The translations under genes were made by a program, and so were the position numbers. Under the pieces are notes generated by a model. That model saw nothing but the letters and a program-made list of their open reading frames with translations. It did not search any database and was not told where the DNA came from. DNA of 39,996 nucleotides, taken from Paenibacillus barcinonensis. Its GTDB lineage: Bacteria; Bacillota; Bacilli; Paenibacillales; Paenibacillaceae. Location of the stretch: assembly GCF_003217495.1 (NCBI RefSeq), contig NZ_QJSW01000035.1:1-39996 (forward strand). Direction: 5' to 3'. Below, in pieces: positions 16,034 to 25,256 of this stretch (position 1 is the stretch's first letter; each line of letters begins with the position of its first letter).

Positions 16034-17320
16034 ATGAAGAAAAAGCCTGCATTTTTGCAGCGCTCCCTCTGCACATTAATGCTTCTGAGTTTATTTGCAG
16101 TCGGGGCATTAAGCGGAGGAGCCCATGCACAAGCAGCTTCACTAAGCCAATCGACAGTTTATTATGATTCGGATGGTGTGCTCTACAAAGTATCCGGTGA
16201 TGGCAGCAAAGCAACAGAGGTATTACTTGATTTTGAAGGCGTGGATATGGTTGCTGCAGGATCGTATCTTTACTACACACAGACTCCTACCTCCACCACG
16301 CTGCTTCGTGTTCAGAATGATGGCTCCAGTGATGCAGCCGAGACCTTTGCTTCCGATATAATCAATTATTATGTAGACAACGGATTCATCTATTACCTGG
16401 ACTCCAAGGGTACCATTTACCGTGTGAATGGTGATCAGAGCGCTTCCTCGGCTACCAAAATCACGGAGAAGGCAGATACGAATTATCCGCTTCTTGTCGT
16501 GACCAAAGGACGTGTTTACTACAATACACTGATTAACGGCAAAACCTGGGTTGCGTCCAAGGCCTCAAACGGCACAGGCACAGTGCAGAGTCTTGCAAAG
16601 GGCGCTTTAGAGAGTCGTTATTTTGTTAACTTCGCGAAAAATGAATTACAGCTTATGGTGAACACCAACCCTGACGAGCGCTTCTACTCTACCAAGGCAA
16701 TTGTAATGTACAAAGCCAACTACAATACAGGCAAAGGCACAGCAGTAAATGCCAAAGCCAAGCTCGATGTAAACGCCGTGTATTCAGGTGGCTGGAGCAA
16801 CAATCTGTATGTGTACAATAATGGAATTAGTCTGAACGAGGACAAGGAGTACAACTATACCAAAGGGAAAGCGTATGCCCTGACCACATCCGGCAAAACG
16901 TTCCTGCTTCACTCCAAAAGTGTGCGTGAGGTCAGTTCTGTGGGAAGCGACAAGGTCGTAATTATTGATGCGGACCAAAAAGCTTACGCCAAAATGGTCA
17001 CGGCCACCAAGGTCAGCAAAACGACCAACCTGAATCTAAGCAATGTCACTTACATTATGAATCAATACATGAATGACAAGGCTGAGGTTGCTTACATCTC
17101 CGGCAAAAACGGACTCTATGCAGTCAACGCTGGACTGAAGGTCAGCAAAATTGCTGGCGAGGAATGGGACACCTTCCACATGCGTGATGATGTTCCGGGG
17201 ATTTTCTACATTCATGCCAACGATGAATATCGTTTATATCATGCAGAGGCAAATGGAACAGGACAAAAGGCACTGAGTGATATTTTCCTGGACAACATCT
17301 TGTTGATTACACCTAATTAA
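16034..17320 (+). CDS. Secreted DUF5050-like beta-propeller protein
   Basis: The start at 16034 (AAAGGTGA 10 nt upstream) gives 428 aa with a classical signal peptide (KKK, hydrophobic LCTLMLLSLFAVGALSG, then AHAQA; cleavage near residue 32-35). The mature part has repeated short beta motifs such as TVYYDSDGVLYKVSGDG, YLYYTQTPTS, FIYYLDSKGTIYRV and GLYAVNAG. These are typical of DUF5050/prolow-density-receptor-like propeller blades in Paenibacillus surface proteins. No enzymatic motif is visible. It is a single-gene unit with its own terminator. The function is unknown; an exported binding or cell-envelope protein is likely. Confidence 0.7.
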   Translation: MKKKPAFLQRSLCTLMLLSLFAVGALSGGAHAQAASLSQSTVYYDSDGVLYKVSGDGSKATEVLLDFEGVDMVAAGSYLYYTQTPTSTTLLRVQNDGSSDAAETFASDIINYYVDNGFIYYLDSKGTIYRVNGDQSASSATKITEKADTNYPLLVVTKGRVYYNTLINGKTWVASKASNGTGTVQSLAKGALESRYFVNFAKNELQLMVNTNPDERFYSTKAIVMYKANYNTGKGTAVNAKAKLDVNAVYSGGWSNNLYVYNNGISLNEDKEYNYTKGKAYALTTSGKTFLLHSKSVREVSSVGSDKVVIIDADQKAYAKMVTATKVSKTTNLNLSNVTYIMNQYMNDKAEVAYISGKNGLYAVNAGLKVSKIAGEEWDTFHMRDDVPGIFYIHANDEYRLYHAEANGTGQKALSDIFLDNILLITPN

Positions 17321-17376
17321 GAGCGTCTATGCTACGATTGTTACGTGTATAACCATGTAAAGCTTAAAGCTAGAAT

Positions 17377-17418
17377 AAGGGTGACTGATTCAGCCATAGT
17401 GCTGACGGTCATCCTTTT
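17377..17418 (+). terminator. Terminator after the DUF5050-like gene
   Basis: Arms AGGGTGAC and GTCATCCT, with inner pairing of the loop, are followed by TTTTCTG. Confidence 0.65.
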
Positions 17419-17547
17419 CTGCTTTTGGAATAAATGATCTGAATGATTTTAGTTTTATTGCTCGTTCTCCTTATGGTTTTCTTTTGCATTTTGGTTTTGT
17501 GTTTTTTTTGTCAAAATAATTTTTTCAAAACACCTTCCATTTGAGAA

Positions 17548-17562
17548 TGATAATTGTTATCA
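17548..17562 (+). promoter_or_regulatory. Fur box upstream of the AraC regulator
   Basis: TGATAATTGTTATCA matches the 7-1-7 Bacillus Fur box (TGATAAT-N-ATTATCA) with one mismatch. It lies 30 nt before the start codon, near a possible -10, so iron-replete Fur would block transcription. Confidence 0.8.
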
Positions 17563-17592
17563 TTAAGAAAATAAGACAAAAGGATGGTCCGA

Positions 17593-19011
17593 ATGAATGA
17601 ATCGTATCCCCAACTAACCGAAACCTCTTCTCTGCCACTGCTCTCTTCAATGTGCCGTGTACGCCGCAGAAGACATTTTCGTGTCCAAGGCATGACGGTG
17701 ACCCGGCCCATACTTTGTCTTATTTTACAAGGCAAAGGCCTGCTGGCTCTGGACGATATCGTGCATGAAGCACAAGCAGGAGAAATATTTATGATTAAGC
17801 CTGGTATAACGATTGAGGCAGTATCCCATTCGGAGATGACAGAATTTCTAATATTACGTATGGAACATATGCACATGAAGCGAGTACGTGGTCAATGGAA
17901 AATGACCCCTGCTCCCTCTCTGCCTTCGGATTGGCAGACAGGCAAAATACGAATTCGAAACGAACAGCAAGCAGCATTGCGCATGAGCAGGCTGTTTGAT
18001 TCCTATCGCGGAGAGCATGCTGATCACTTTATCAGCATACATAGCCAGCTGCATGAGCTGCTGCACTTCCTGTCCGAGCACCGGCTGGAAGCTAACCTGG
18101 AAAAGGTAGACCCTGCGGTAGAGCGAAGCATTATATATATGCGACGTTTTATGAGTGAAGGCATCAGCATGGATCAACTGGCGAAGATTGCGGGATTGAC
18201 TCCAAGTTCTTACTCTCGCAGTTTCAAGAAAGCCAAGGGCATGTCTCCTACCGATTATTTGAACCAACTGCGTATTGAGGAAGCCAAGAAACAACTGACA
18301 AAGGATCATTGCGTGCTCAAAGATGTAGCCGAATCACTCGGTTATGGCAATGAATATTATTTTAGCCGCAAGTTCAAACAGCTGCTTGGCATTGCACCAA
18401 GTATATATATGAAGAAACACAGATTGCGCGTTGCAACAGTGTCAAGCATCGGTCTGGATGAGCAACTATGCTCGTTAGGATTGCAGCCTGTTGAGGCACT
18501 GGATATGAGCTTTAATGCAAACATCAATCAATCCATTACAGCAACTGCGGCAAAAACCGTAGCGCAAACCAGCATAATAACAAACATGCTCGATCGGTTG
18601 CGCCGCGCCAAGCCGGATTTAATTATCGGAGATGCTTCCTGTGAGCTTTATAATGATCATCTGAAAAATATTGCCCCTGTCGTCATTATTGAAGCAACCG
18701 CCGATTGGAAGCAAACCTTTTTGCGTCTGGCAGAGCTGACTGGCCGCGAGCCGCAAGCCAAGCTCTACTTGAAGCAAATGGCGCTTCAACGTCTGGAAGC
18801 AGGAGTATCTCATACATCCCATCAGGAACGCAAACACACCGCTTGGGCAGAGCAAGCAAATACCCGCGCCGCCGCATGCGCATTACCGCCCCGTGGTAAC
18901 ACAGCGTGGATGCCTTCCCGTCGTATACTCAAAGGCAACCCGGTGGAGCCTGTGGTAGCCCGATCTTCCGTACATGTGAAACAGTCCACTCTACGTGTAA
19001 TCGGACAATAA
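17593..19011 (+). CDS. Fur-controlled AraC regulator with siderophore-binding-protein-like C-terminus (shortened)
   Basis: The ATG at 17593 (AAAGGAT upstream) gives 472 aa. Residues 1-100 form a cupin-like N-terminus. The AraC DNA-binding domain is at about 188-278, with both helix-turn-helices (ISMDQLAKIAGLTPSSYSRSF and VLKDVAESLGYGNEYYFSRKF). From about 280 it resembles class III iron-siderophore binding proteins (RVATVSSIGLDEQLCSLGLQPVEA, AKPDLIIGD, IAPVVIIEA), as in Btr, which binds siderophore and activates its uptake genes. Btr-type proteins reach about 530 aa; here the second lobe stops after LRVIG, so the ligand domain is incomplete or degenerate. A matching binding protein is encoded at 24189-25169. 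Confidence 0.85.
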   Translation: MNESYPQLTETSSLPLLSSMCRVRRRRHFRVQGMTVTRPILCLILQGKGLLALDDIVHEAQAGEIFMIKPGITIEAVSHSEMTEFLILRMEHMHMKRVRGQWKMTPAPSLPSDWQTGKIRIRNEQQAALRMSRLFDSYRGEHADHFISIHSQLHELLHFLSEHRLEANLEKVDPAVERSIIYMRRFMSEGISMDQLAKIAGLTPSSYSRSFKKAKGMSPTDYLNQLRIEEAKKQLTKDHCVLKDVAESLGYGNEYYFSRKFKQLLGIAPSIYMKKHRLRVATVSSIGLDEQLCSLGLQPVEALDMSFNANINQSITATAAKTVAQTSIITNMLDRLRRAKPDLIIGDASCELYNDHLKNIAPVVIIEATADWKQTFLRLAELTGREPQAKLYLKQMALQRLEAGVSHTSHQERKHTAWAEQANTRAAACALPPRGNTAWMPSRRILKGNPVEPVVARSSVHVKQSTLRVIGQ

Positions 19012-19051
19012 TGCAAAGAGACCCTTTATATCAAAAGGGTCTCTTTGCATT
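19010..19051. terminator. Bidirectional terminator between the AraC gene and gbsR
   Basis: A perfect 18-bp stem (19010-19027 with 19034-19051) and 6-nt loop starts in the AraC stop codon and ends 12 nt from the gbsR stop. It ends in T/A-rich arms on both strands. Confidence 0.85.
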
Positions 19052-19063
19052 GTTCCATTGCCG

Positions 19064-19675
19064 TTATAGTTGTTCTTTTATTTGCTCTTTACCTTCGTCT
19101 TTTATTTCTTCCCTGATCTCTTCTTTGGGAACAAGCTTATAGATCTCTTCATCCTCCATCGTATCAATAAGCCTGTCCAACCAGCGGTAGTATGCTTCCG
19201 CTTGCAAAACCTTGCGTTTATCTTCCGAAAGGATACGCAGAAGCTCGGCATCATGCTGCTCATCCAGGCCCTTCACAATGCGATTGATTTCGTCAACGGA
19301 TTTGCGCAAAATTTGAAGGTTACTTTCCACTGCTTTTCTCCATTTAATCACGAAATAATCCGTAAAGGTCTGATGCCAGTCATACTCCACTTCATACAGA
19401 TCTTTTCTGGAGCCTTTGCTCCACACCTTATTTACCATTTTCAGATCCAGCAGTGTGCGCACTCCGGTACTCATACTTGTTTTGCTCATTTCCATTTCCC
19501 GGCCCATATCATCAAGGGTCATCGGTTTGTCTGCGAAAAATAGCAATCCATATAAATGTCCCGTGGACAATGTTACGCCGTATAGATCCATATTGCGTCC
19601 AATGGCCTCAATCACGCGTTTACGGATCTTCAGCACGGTAGCCTGCTGATCCTCTTTCAAATGGTCCAAGCTCAT
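19064..19675 (-). CDS. gbsR: GbsR-type MarR-like repressor of glycine betaine genes
   Basis: The ATG at 19675 (GGAGG 8 nt upstream) gives 203 aa. A winged-helix domain spans about residues 25-100 (LSTGHLYGLLFFADKPMTLDDMGREMEMSKTSMSTGVRTLLDLKMV). A helical part follows, and a highly charged tail (KEEIREEIKDEGKEQIKEQ) makes it longer than the ~180 aa of B. subtilis GbsR. GbsR proteins sense choline or related compounds and repress betaine synthesis or uptake genes. It is divergent from opuA, so it very likely regulates that transporter; gbsAB genes are not in the window. Confidence 0.85.
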   Translation of the reverse strand: MSLDHLKEDQQATVLKIRKRVIEAIGRNMDLYGVTLSTGHLYGLLFFADKPMTLDDMGREMEMSKTSMSTGVRTLLDLKMVNKVWSKGSRKDLYEVEYDWHQTFTDYFVIKWRKAVESNLQILRKSVDEINRIVKGLDEQHDAELLRILSEDKRKVLQAEAYYRWLDRLIDTMEDEEIYKLVPKEEIREEIKDEGKEQIKEQL

Positions 19676-20016
19676 GCTTGCAACCTCCATTCTGAACATT
19701 CCCAGTCTTGGCAAAATAATTACGGCATGTTCAAGCCTAGCTTACATACATGAGAAAGCTTCCAGCCGGACATCCTATAGGCCAGGAAACACCCTGTACC
19801 CAAATACTAATATTGGGAACTTTACCATGCTTTATTTGCCTAATATGATCTTTTAACCAAAAAAATAAGCTTTAATTCAGCTCATTTTCTATTGTAGGAA
19901 AAGCCATAATAAATGTAAAGATGCCGAATAAGCCAGAATAAGGAGATAGATGGAGTATTCGAGAGGAAAACTTTGTACAGTTTTTACTGTATAAACATTA
20001 TGTACTGTTTATTCAG
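19676..20016. other. gbsR-opuA divergent control region
   Basis: No gene is present. The region carries a 16-bp inverted repeat, TACAGT-TTTT-ACTGTA (19976-19991), 25 bp before the opuA -35, with a further TACTGTTTATTCAGT-like half-site pair at 20002-20016. These are the best candidates for a GbsR operator. Confidence 0.5.
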
Positions 20017-20045
20017 TTGATATACTGGTTAAGTATTGTTAGAAT
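20017..20045 (+). promoter_or_regulatory. Sigma-A promoter of opuA
   Basis: TTGATA (20017-20022), a 17-nt spacer and TAGAAT (20040-20045) form a near-consensus promoter about 130 nt before the opuAA start. Confidence 0.75.
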
Positions 20046-20175
20046 ACAAAACGTTACCCAGAAAGACGGGAAGCGAAGCAATGATACCGGATTTCGTGGC
20101 TGGGCGCACAAGTGTATGGGCTTGTGACTGCTGAACGCCGTTCGAAGTGCACAACACATCAGAAGGGGTGAAAAC

Positions 20176-21405
20176 ATGACCATACTTGAAGTGAAAAACG
20201 TAAGTAAACTGTTTGGCCCCCAAACCGAGCAAGGTCTGCAATTACTGGAGCAAGGTTGGGGCAAGGAAAAGTTGGCCAAAGAAAAACAGATAACGGTTGG
20301 TGTCAACCGGGTCAACATGGAAATCAAGGAAGGTGAAATTTTCGTCATTATGGGCCTGTCCGGTAGTGGTAAATCCACATTGGTGCGGATGTTTAATCGG
20401 TTGATTGAACCCACATCCGGCGAGATTCTGGTCCATGGTAAAGATTTGCGCAAAATGAACAAAGAACAGCTGCGTGAAGTGCGCCGGAAAACAATTAGTA
20501 TGGTGTTCCAGAAATTTGCGTTGTTCCCGCACCGAACCGTTCTTGATAATGTGGAATATGGTTTGGAAATTCAAAAAGTAGATAAGGATGTTCGCCGGGA
20601 GAAAGCTAAAACTTCTCTGGAGCTGGTTGGCCTTAAAGGCTGGGAAGAAAAGATGCCGGATGAGCTCAGCGGCGGGATGCAGCAACGTGTCGGCCTAGCC
20701 CGTGCACTTGCGAATGACCCGGAAGTGCTGCTGATGGACGAGGCCTTCAGTGCGCTTGATCCATTGATTCGCCGGGATATGCAGGACGAGTTGATCGAGC
20801 TTCAGGATAAAATGAAAAAGACCATTATTTTCATTACCCATGACTTGGACGAAGCGCTGCGCATCGGCGATCGAATTGCTCTTATGAAAGACGGCGCCGT
20901 TGTACAGATCGGTACACCGGAGGAAATTATGATTCAACCGGCCAACTCATACGTGGCCCGCTTCGTCGAAGACGTGGACTTGTCCAAGGTCCTTACAGCG
21001 TCCCATGTTATGCGCCGCCCTGAAACCATTACACTTGATCGCGGCCCTCGTGTTGCTCTCGAATTGATGCGTGAACGAGGAATCTCGAACCTGTTTGTTA
21101 TTGATCGTTCGAAAAAGCTGTTAGGAGTCATTACGGCAGAAGACGCAACACGTGCAATGCGCGAAAATAAAGTATTAAACGACATTCTGATTACGGATGG
21201 GCCGACGGTGTCGCCTGAAACCCTGATTCATGAATTGTTCGAGATTGTAAGTTCTGCCCATGTGCCACTCGCTGTTGTAGGCGAAAACGGCCGTCTGCAA
21301 GGTGTTATCGTTCGCGGTGCCCTGCTGGGTGCTCTAAGCGGTGAAGTTGCAGAAAAGGAGGAAGCTCTGAATGATACCCAAAATACCACTAGCATCATGG
21401 ATTGA
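20176..21405 (+). CDS. opuAA: Glycine betaine ABC importer, ATP-binding subunit OpuAA
   Basis: The 409-aa protein starts at an ATG behind AGAAGGGGTG. It has the N-terminal LLEQGWGKEKL feature of OpuAA/ProV, Walker A GLSGSGKST (60-68), signature LSGGMQQR (164-171), Walker B VLLMDEA (184-190) and a tandem CBS pair from about 275 to 395. In lactococcal OpuA the CBS pair senses ionic strength and c-di-AMP and gates transport; the same role is likely here. It ends 35 nt inside the permease gene. Together they import compatible solutes on osmotic upshift. Confidence 0.96.
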   Translation: MTILEVKNVSKLFGPQTEQGLQLLEQGWGKEKLAKEKQITVGVNRVNMEIKEGEIFVIMGLSGSGKSTLVRMFNRLIEPTSGEILVHGKDLRKMNKEQLREVRRKTISMVFQKFALFPHRTVLDNVEYGLEIQKVDKDVRREKAKTSLELVGLKGWEEKMPDELSGGMQQRVGLARALANDPEVLLMDEAFSALDPLIRRDMQDELIELQDKMKKTIIFITHDLDEALRIGDRIALMKDGAVVQIGTPEEIMIQPANSYVARFVEDVDLSKVLTASHVMRRPETITLDRGPRVALELMRERGISNLFVIDRSKKLLGVITAEDATRAMRENKVLNDILITDGPTVSPETLIHELFEIVSSAHVPLAVVGENGRLQGVIVRGALLGALSGEVAEKEEALNDTQNTTSIMD

Positions 21406-23968
21406 ATCCATCGTTGACTGGATGAGCTCCTCGCTCTCCGGATTGTTTAAAGTGATCTCTATCGTTATTCAGGATGTGGTCGGATTTTTCTCCGGGCTGT
21501 TTATGATGCCCCACCCACTCCTGTTCATTGCCATCTTAGGTGTGCTTGCGTTTCTAGTAGGCAGACTACCGCTTACCCTCTTTACGGTGATCGGATTCCT
21601 GCTCGTTGATAACCTGGGCTACTGGTCCCAATCTATGGACACGCTAGGCCTCGTTATTACTTCAGGGCTGATTTCCATTCTAATCGGGGTACCGGTAGGA
21701 ATCTGGCTGGCATATAGCAAAACCGCAGCTCGTATTATTACACCATTGCTTGACTTCATGCAGACGATGCCTGCGTTCGTTTATTTGCTTCCAGCCGTAA
21801 CCTTCTTTAGCCTCGGCGTTGTTCCGGGTGTTATCGCATCCGTCATCTTTGCGATTCCCCCAACCATTCGTCTGACTCACCTGGGAATCAGGCAGGTATC
21901 CAGCGAACTGGTCGAAGCCGCTGATGCATTTGGCTCGACTTCCATGCAGAAGTTGTTCAAGGTACAGCTCCCGCTCGCTTTGCCTACCGTGATGTCAGGT
22001 ATCAACCAGACGATCATGTTGTCCCTATCCATGGTTGTTATTGCGTCCATGATCGGTGCACAGGGTATTGGTGCGGAAGTATATCGTGCTGTAACACAGC
22101 TGCAGATCGGTAAAGGCTTTGAAGCCGGTCTTGCCGTCGTTGTGCTTGCCATCGTGCTTGACCGCTTTACGCAAAACCTGTTTATGCCGGGGCGCAAAAA
22201 GTCTTCTCGTTTCTCGGCCAAACAAAAAGCCTGGATTACAGCGGCAGCTACACTGGTAGTACTGGTTGCTGGTTTCTCTCAATACTTCACTGGAAATACA
22301 ACCTCCGCTGGTGGCAACAGCGGCGCAGCCAATGCTGTAGGCGAAGAAGTAAACTATCAGATTATCGGGATCGACCCCGGTGCAGGCATCATGAAATCCA
22401 CTGCCAAAGCTATTGAGGATTACAAGCTGTCTGACTGGAATCTGATTGAAGGATCGGGTGCCGCGATGACTGCCACACTCGATAAAGCTATTAAAAACAA
22501 ACAACCGATCATCGTTACCGGGTGGACTCCGCACTGGATGTTCAACAAGTATGATCTGAAATATCTGGAAGACCCTAAGAAATCCTTCGGTGATGCGGAA
22601 GAGATTCATACAATCGCCCGCAAAGGCTTGAAAGCAGATCATCCTGTCGCTTACGAGTTCCTGTCCCGCTTCAAGTGGACCTCCGATGAGATGGGTGAGA
22701 TGATGATTGCTATTCAGGATGGCACTTCCCCTGAACAAGCAGCCAAAGATTATGCGGAGAAACATGCGGACCAGATTAATGAATGGACTAAAGGTCTGAC
22801 TCCCGTGAACGGCGATACATTCAAACTGAGTTATGTCGCTTGGGACTCCGAAATTGCCAGCACGAATCTGCTGAAATATGTGATGGAAAGCAAGCTTGGC
22901 TATAAAGTCAACGCGCTTCAGGTAGAAGCAGGTCCAATGTGGACTGGTGTTGCTTCTGGTGATGTAGATGCTTCTCCGGCCGCATGGCTGCCGCTGACAC
23001 ATGCCGACTACTGGGCACGTTACAAAGACCAGGTTGAGGATCTTGGAGCCAATATGACAGGTGTTCGCACAGGTCTCGTTGTACCGAAATATATGACAGA
23101 TGTAAACTCCATTGAGGACTTGGAAAAAGGTACTGCTTCCGATTCATCTGCTGCACCTGCGGCAAATGCCAATATTGGAAAAGAAGTGAATCATCAGATC
23201 ATCGGAATTGATCCAGGTGCAGGTATTATGAAATCCACTGCCACTGCGATCGAGAAATATGGTCTGACGAACTGGAATCTGGTAGAAGGGTCCGGCGCAG
23301 CTATGACGGCTACGCTGGACAAAGCCTACAAAAACGAAGACCCGATTATCATTACTGGCTGGACGCCTCACTGGATGTTCAATCAGTATGATCTGAAATA
23401 TCTGGAAGATCCCGATAAAGTATACGGTGATGCCGAAGAAATTCATACCATTGCCCGTAAAGGCCTGAAAGCAGATCAGCCTGTCGCTTATGAGTTCCTG
23501 TCCCGTTTCAAGTGGACCTCCGATGATATGGGTGAGATGATGATTGCCATTCAGGGAGGGACATCTCCTGAGCAGGCCGCCAAAGACTATGCGGAGAAGC
23601 ATACGGATCAGATTGAGGAATGGACCAAAGGTCTGACTCCGGTGAACGGAAATACCTTCCGTCTAGGTTATGTCGCTTGGGACTCCGAAATCGCAAGTAC
23701 CAATCTGTTGAAATATGTGATGGAGACCAAACTCGGTTACAAAGTAACCGCACTGCAAGTGGAAGCCGGACCGATGTGGACTGGCGTGGCTACAGGTGAT
23801 GTGGATGCCTCTCCAGCGGCCTGGCTCCCACTCACCCATGCTGACTATTGGGCCAAGTACAAAGATCAGATAGACGATCTGGGTGCCAACATGACAGGTG
23901 TCAAAACCGGTCTGGTTGTGCCGGCCTATATGGATGTTAAATCCATTGCCGATTTAAAAGATAATTAA
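21371..23968 (+). CDS. opuABC: OpuA permease fused to two tandem glycine-betaine-binding domains
   Basis: The ATG at 21371 (AAAAGGAGG upstream) gives 865 aa. Residues 1-275 are the OpuAB/ProW permease (EAADAFGSTSMQKLFKVQLPLALPTVMSGI is the coupling motif), and a last membrane span (287-305) anchors the external part. Two OpuAC-type domains follow, at about 324-586 and 603-865, joined by the Ser/Ala/Pro linker 587-602. They are about 87% identical by eye and nearly gap-free. Each keeps the three Trp of the betaine box (GWTPHW, AWDSE and AAWLP; W385/W491/W539 and W664/W770/W818). B. subtilis has a separate single OpuAC; lactococcal OpuABC carries one fused domain. No frameshift separates the copies. 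Confidence 0.95.
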   Translation: MIPKIPLASWIESIVDWMSSSLSGLFKVISIVIQDVVGFFSGLFMMPHPLLFIAILGVLAFLVGRLPLTLFTVIGFLLVDNLGYWSQSMDTLGLVITSGLISILIGVPVGIWLAYSKTAARIITPLLDFMQTMPAFVYLLPAVTFFSLGVVPGVIASVIFAIPPTIRLTHLGIRQVSSELVEAADAFGSTSMQKLFKVQLPLALPTVMSGINQTIMLSLSMVVIASMIGAQGIGAEVYRAVTQLQIGKGFEAGLAVVVLAIVLDRFTQNLFMPGRKKSSRFSAKQKAWITAAATLVVLVAGFSQYFTGNTTSAGGNSGAANAVGEEVNYQIIGIDPGAGIMKSTAKAIEDYKLSDWNLIEGSGAAMTATLDKAIKNKQPIIVTGWTPHWMFNKYDLKYLEDPKKSFGDAEEIHTIARKGLKADHPVAYEFLSRFKWTSDEMGEMMIAIQDGTSPEQAAKDYAEKHADQINEWTKGLTPVNGDTFKLSYVAWDSEIASTNLLKYVMESKLGYKVNALQVEAGPMWTGVASGDVDASPAAWLPLTHADYWARYKDQVEDLGANMTGVRTGLVVPKYMTDVNSIEDLEKGTASDSSAAPAANANIGKEVNHQIIGIDPGAGIMKSTATAIEKYGLTNWNLVEGSGAAMTATLDKAYKNEDPIIITGWTPHWMFNQYDLKYLEDPDKVYGDAEEIHTIARKGLKADQPVAYEFLSRFKWTSDDMGEMMIAIQGGTSPEQAAKDYAEKHTDQIEEWTKGLTPVNGNTFRLGYVAWDSEIASTNLLKYVMETKLGYKVTALQVEAGPMWTGVATGDVDASPAAWLPLTHADYWAKYKDQIDDLGANMTGVKTGLVVPAYMDVKSIADLKDN

Positions 23969-24037
23969 GCTGGATTATATCCATACCACACGTTATACGG
24001 ACTCATTCAAACCCCGTTCTAATCTTTTTTCTTGAAA

Positions 24038-24076
24038 AATAGCCCCCTTCTCCAACATCAGGAGAAGGGGGCTATT
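24038..24076 (+). terminator. Strong terminator of opuA
   Basis: A 16-bp perfect stem (AATAGCCCCCTTCTCC and its complement) with a 7-nt loop lies 70 nt past the stop codon. Confidence 0.85.
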
Positions 24077-24087
24077 AATGTATAAAG

Positions 24088-24128
24088 AAACGAGACAAAG
24101 AGTCTTGTAAGACTGCCTCGTCTCGTTT
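24088..24128 (-). terminator. Terminator of the siderophore-binding protein gene
   Basis: Arms AAACGAGAC and GTCTCGTTT with an inner AGTCTT/AAGACT stem are followed on the minus strand by CTTTATAC. It lies 60 nt beyond the stop at 24189. Confidence 0.75.
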
Positions 24129-24188
24129 GTTTACAGCAAGTTTACTCCCGGCCAATCACGAAAGTGCACTGGCTGTGGAGCATTTAAT

Positions 24189-25169
24189 TTATTTTCCAGC
24201 ACCCATAAATCCTTCTTTGAAAATACTCAATACATATTCCAGTGTTGTAGGGTCACTGTACGTAATCGCTTTGGTGTCCATTTCAATAACATGTTTGTTC
24301 TGTACGGCCGGAATCTTATTCCAAATGGATGACTTCATTATTTCGTTATCACGAGCCATGTCTCTGCTGAGCACAATGAAATCGCCCATATATTCAGGCA
24401 AAACCTCTAATGACAAGGAATGATAGCCTTCCTTTAACGTGTCATTTTTCACTTTTTCCGGCATATTCAGCTTCATTGCTTGATACAACGCCTCTGTTCC
24501 TCGTGCCCAATGATCTCCCATTACAAATACATCTTTATCGAAAATTTCAATCGTGGATACCGTTACATGATCACCATATTTGGCTTTGATCTCTTTGCCG
24601 AGCTCGCCTGCTCTTTTGGTGAAATCATCAATCCATGCTTGTGCTTCCGATTGCTTGTTCAAAATTTTGCCGATCTCCAGCTGCTGGTCCAGATAGTCCA
24701 GTTTGCCCCATGTGTATACGATGGTTGGAGCAATTTTGGAAAGCTGCTCAAGGTTTTTCATTTGTGAGCCTGCAATGATCAAATCCGGATTCAGAGCGGA
24801 TACACTCTCCGGGTCCTCCTCGCTTACGATGGCAACCCCCTTCAATTTATCCTTGAACAACAGGTTCTCTGCCGTCCATTTATCAACTCCCACTGGTGTT
24901 ACATCCAGAGAAAGCACGTTAGGCCCATTCGTCAGAGCAACTATTCGCTGGGGCTTGGCTGGAATTTCAATTGGCCCCGTCTCGGATGAATATGTTATCG
25001 TATTCGGGGTGTTCGTAGCCTCATTACTTGCGGTTCCTCCTGTGGCTGCTGCCCCCTGATTGTCGTTGTCCGCTGTTCCGCTCGAAGCTCCGTTACCGCA
25101 CGCACTGGCCATGATCGCAAACAGCATCAGCACAATAAACGGCAATATGTATTTCTTCTTTGTCGTCAT
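24189..25169 (-). CDS. Iron-siderophore ABC transporter substrate-binding lipoprotein
   Basis: The 326-aa protein has a lipoprotein signal ending IMASAC (Cys24), a Gly/Ala/Thr/Asn-rich spacer, and a class III binding-protein fold (RIVALTNGPNVLSLDVTPVGV, NPDLIIAGS, IAPTIVYTWGK, FKEGFMG). It resembles the FhuD/YfiY/FeuA group that captures hydroxamate or catecholate siderophores outside the membrane. No FecCD permease or ATPase gene is in the window, so it must share another transporter. A Fur box lies between its promoter and start codon. The Fur-box AraC/binding-protein regulator at 17593 would be its natural activator. Confidence 0.9.
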   Translation of the reverse strand: MTTKKKYILPFIVLMLFAIMASACGNGASSGTADNDNQGAAATGGTASNEATNTPNTITYSSETGPIEIPAKPQRIVALTNGPNVLSLDVTPVGVDKWTAENLLFKDKLKGVAIVSEEDPESVSALNPDLIIAGSQMKNLEQLSKIAPTIVYTWGKLDYLDQQLEIGKILNKQSEAQAWIDDFTKRAGELGKEIKAKYGDHVTVSTIEIFDKDVFVMGDHWARGTEALYQAMKLNMPEKVKNDTLKEGYHSLSLEVLPEYMGDFIVLSRDMARDNEIMKSSIWNKIPAVQNKHVIEMDTKAITYSDPTTLEYVLSIFKEGFMGAGK

Positions 25170-25194
25170 CTAAGTAGTCTCCCCTAAACGTTAA

Positions 25195-25209
25195 TGATTA
25201 TCATTATCA
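25195..25209 (-). promoter_or_regulatory. Fur box of the siderophore-binding protein gene
   Basis: TGATTATCATTATCA matches the 7-1-7 Fur box with one mismatch and lies downstream of the -10, where Fur would block transcription. Confidence 0.85.
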
Positions 25210-25226
25210 ATTTAATGAACGTGTTG

Positions 25227-25256
25227 ATTATATGATATGAGCCGATAGTATGTCAA
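25227..25256 (-). promoter_or_regulatory. Sigma-A promoter of the siderophore-binding protein gene
   Basis: On the minus strand TTGACA (25256-25251), 18 nt, TATAAT (25232-25227): a consensus promoter 60 nt before the start codon. Confidence 0.85.
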
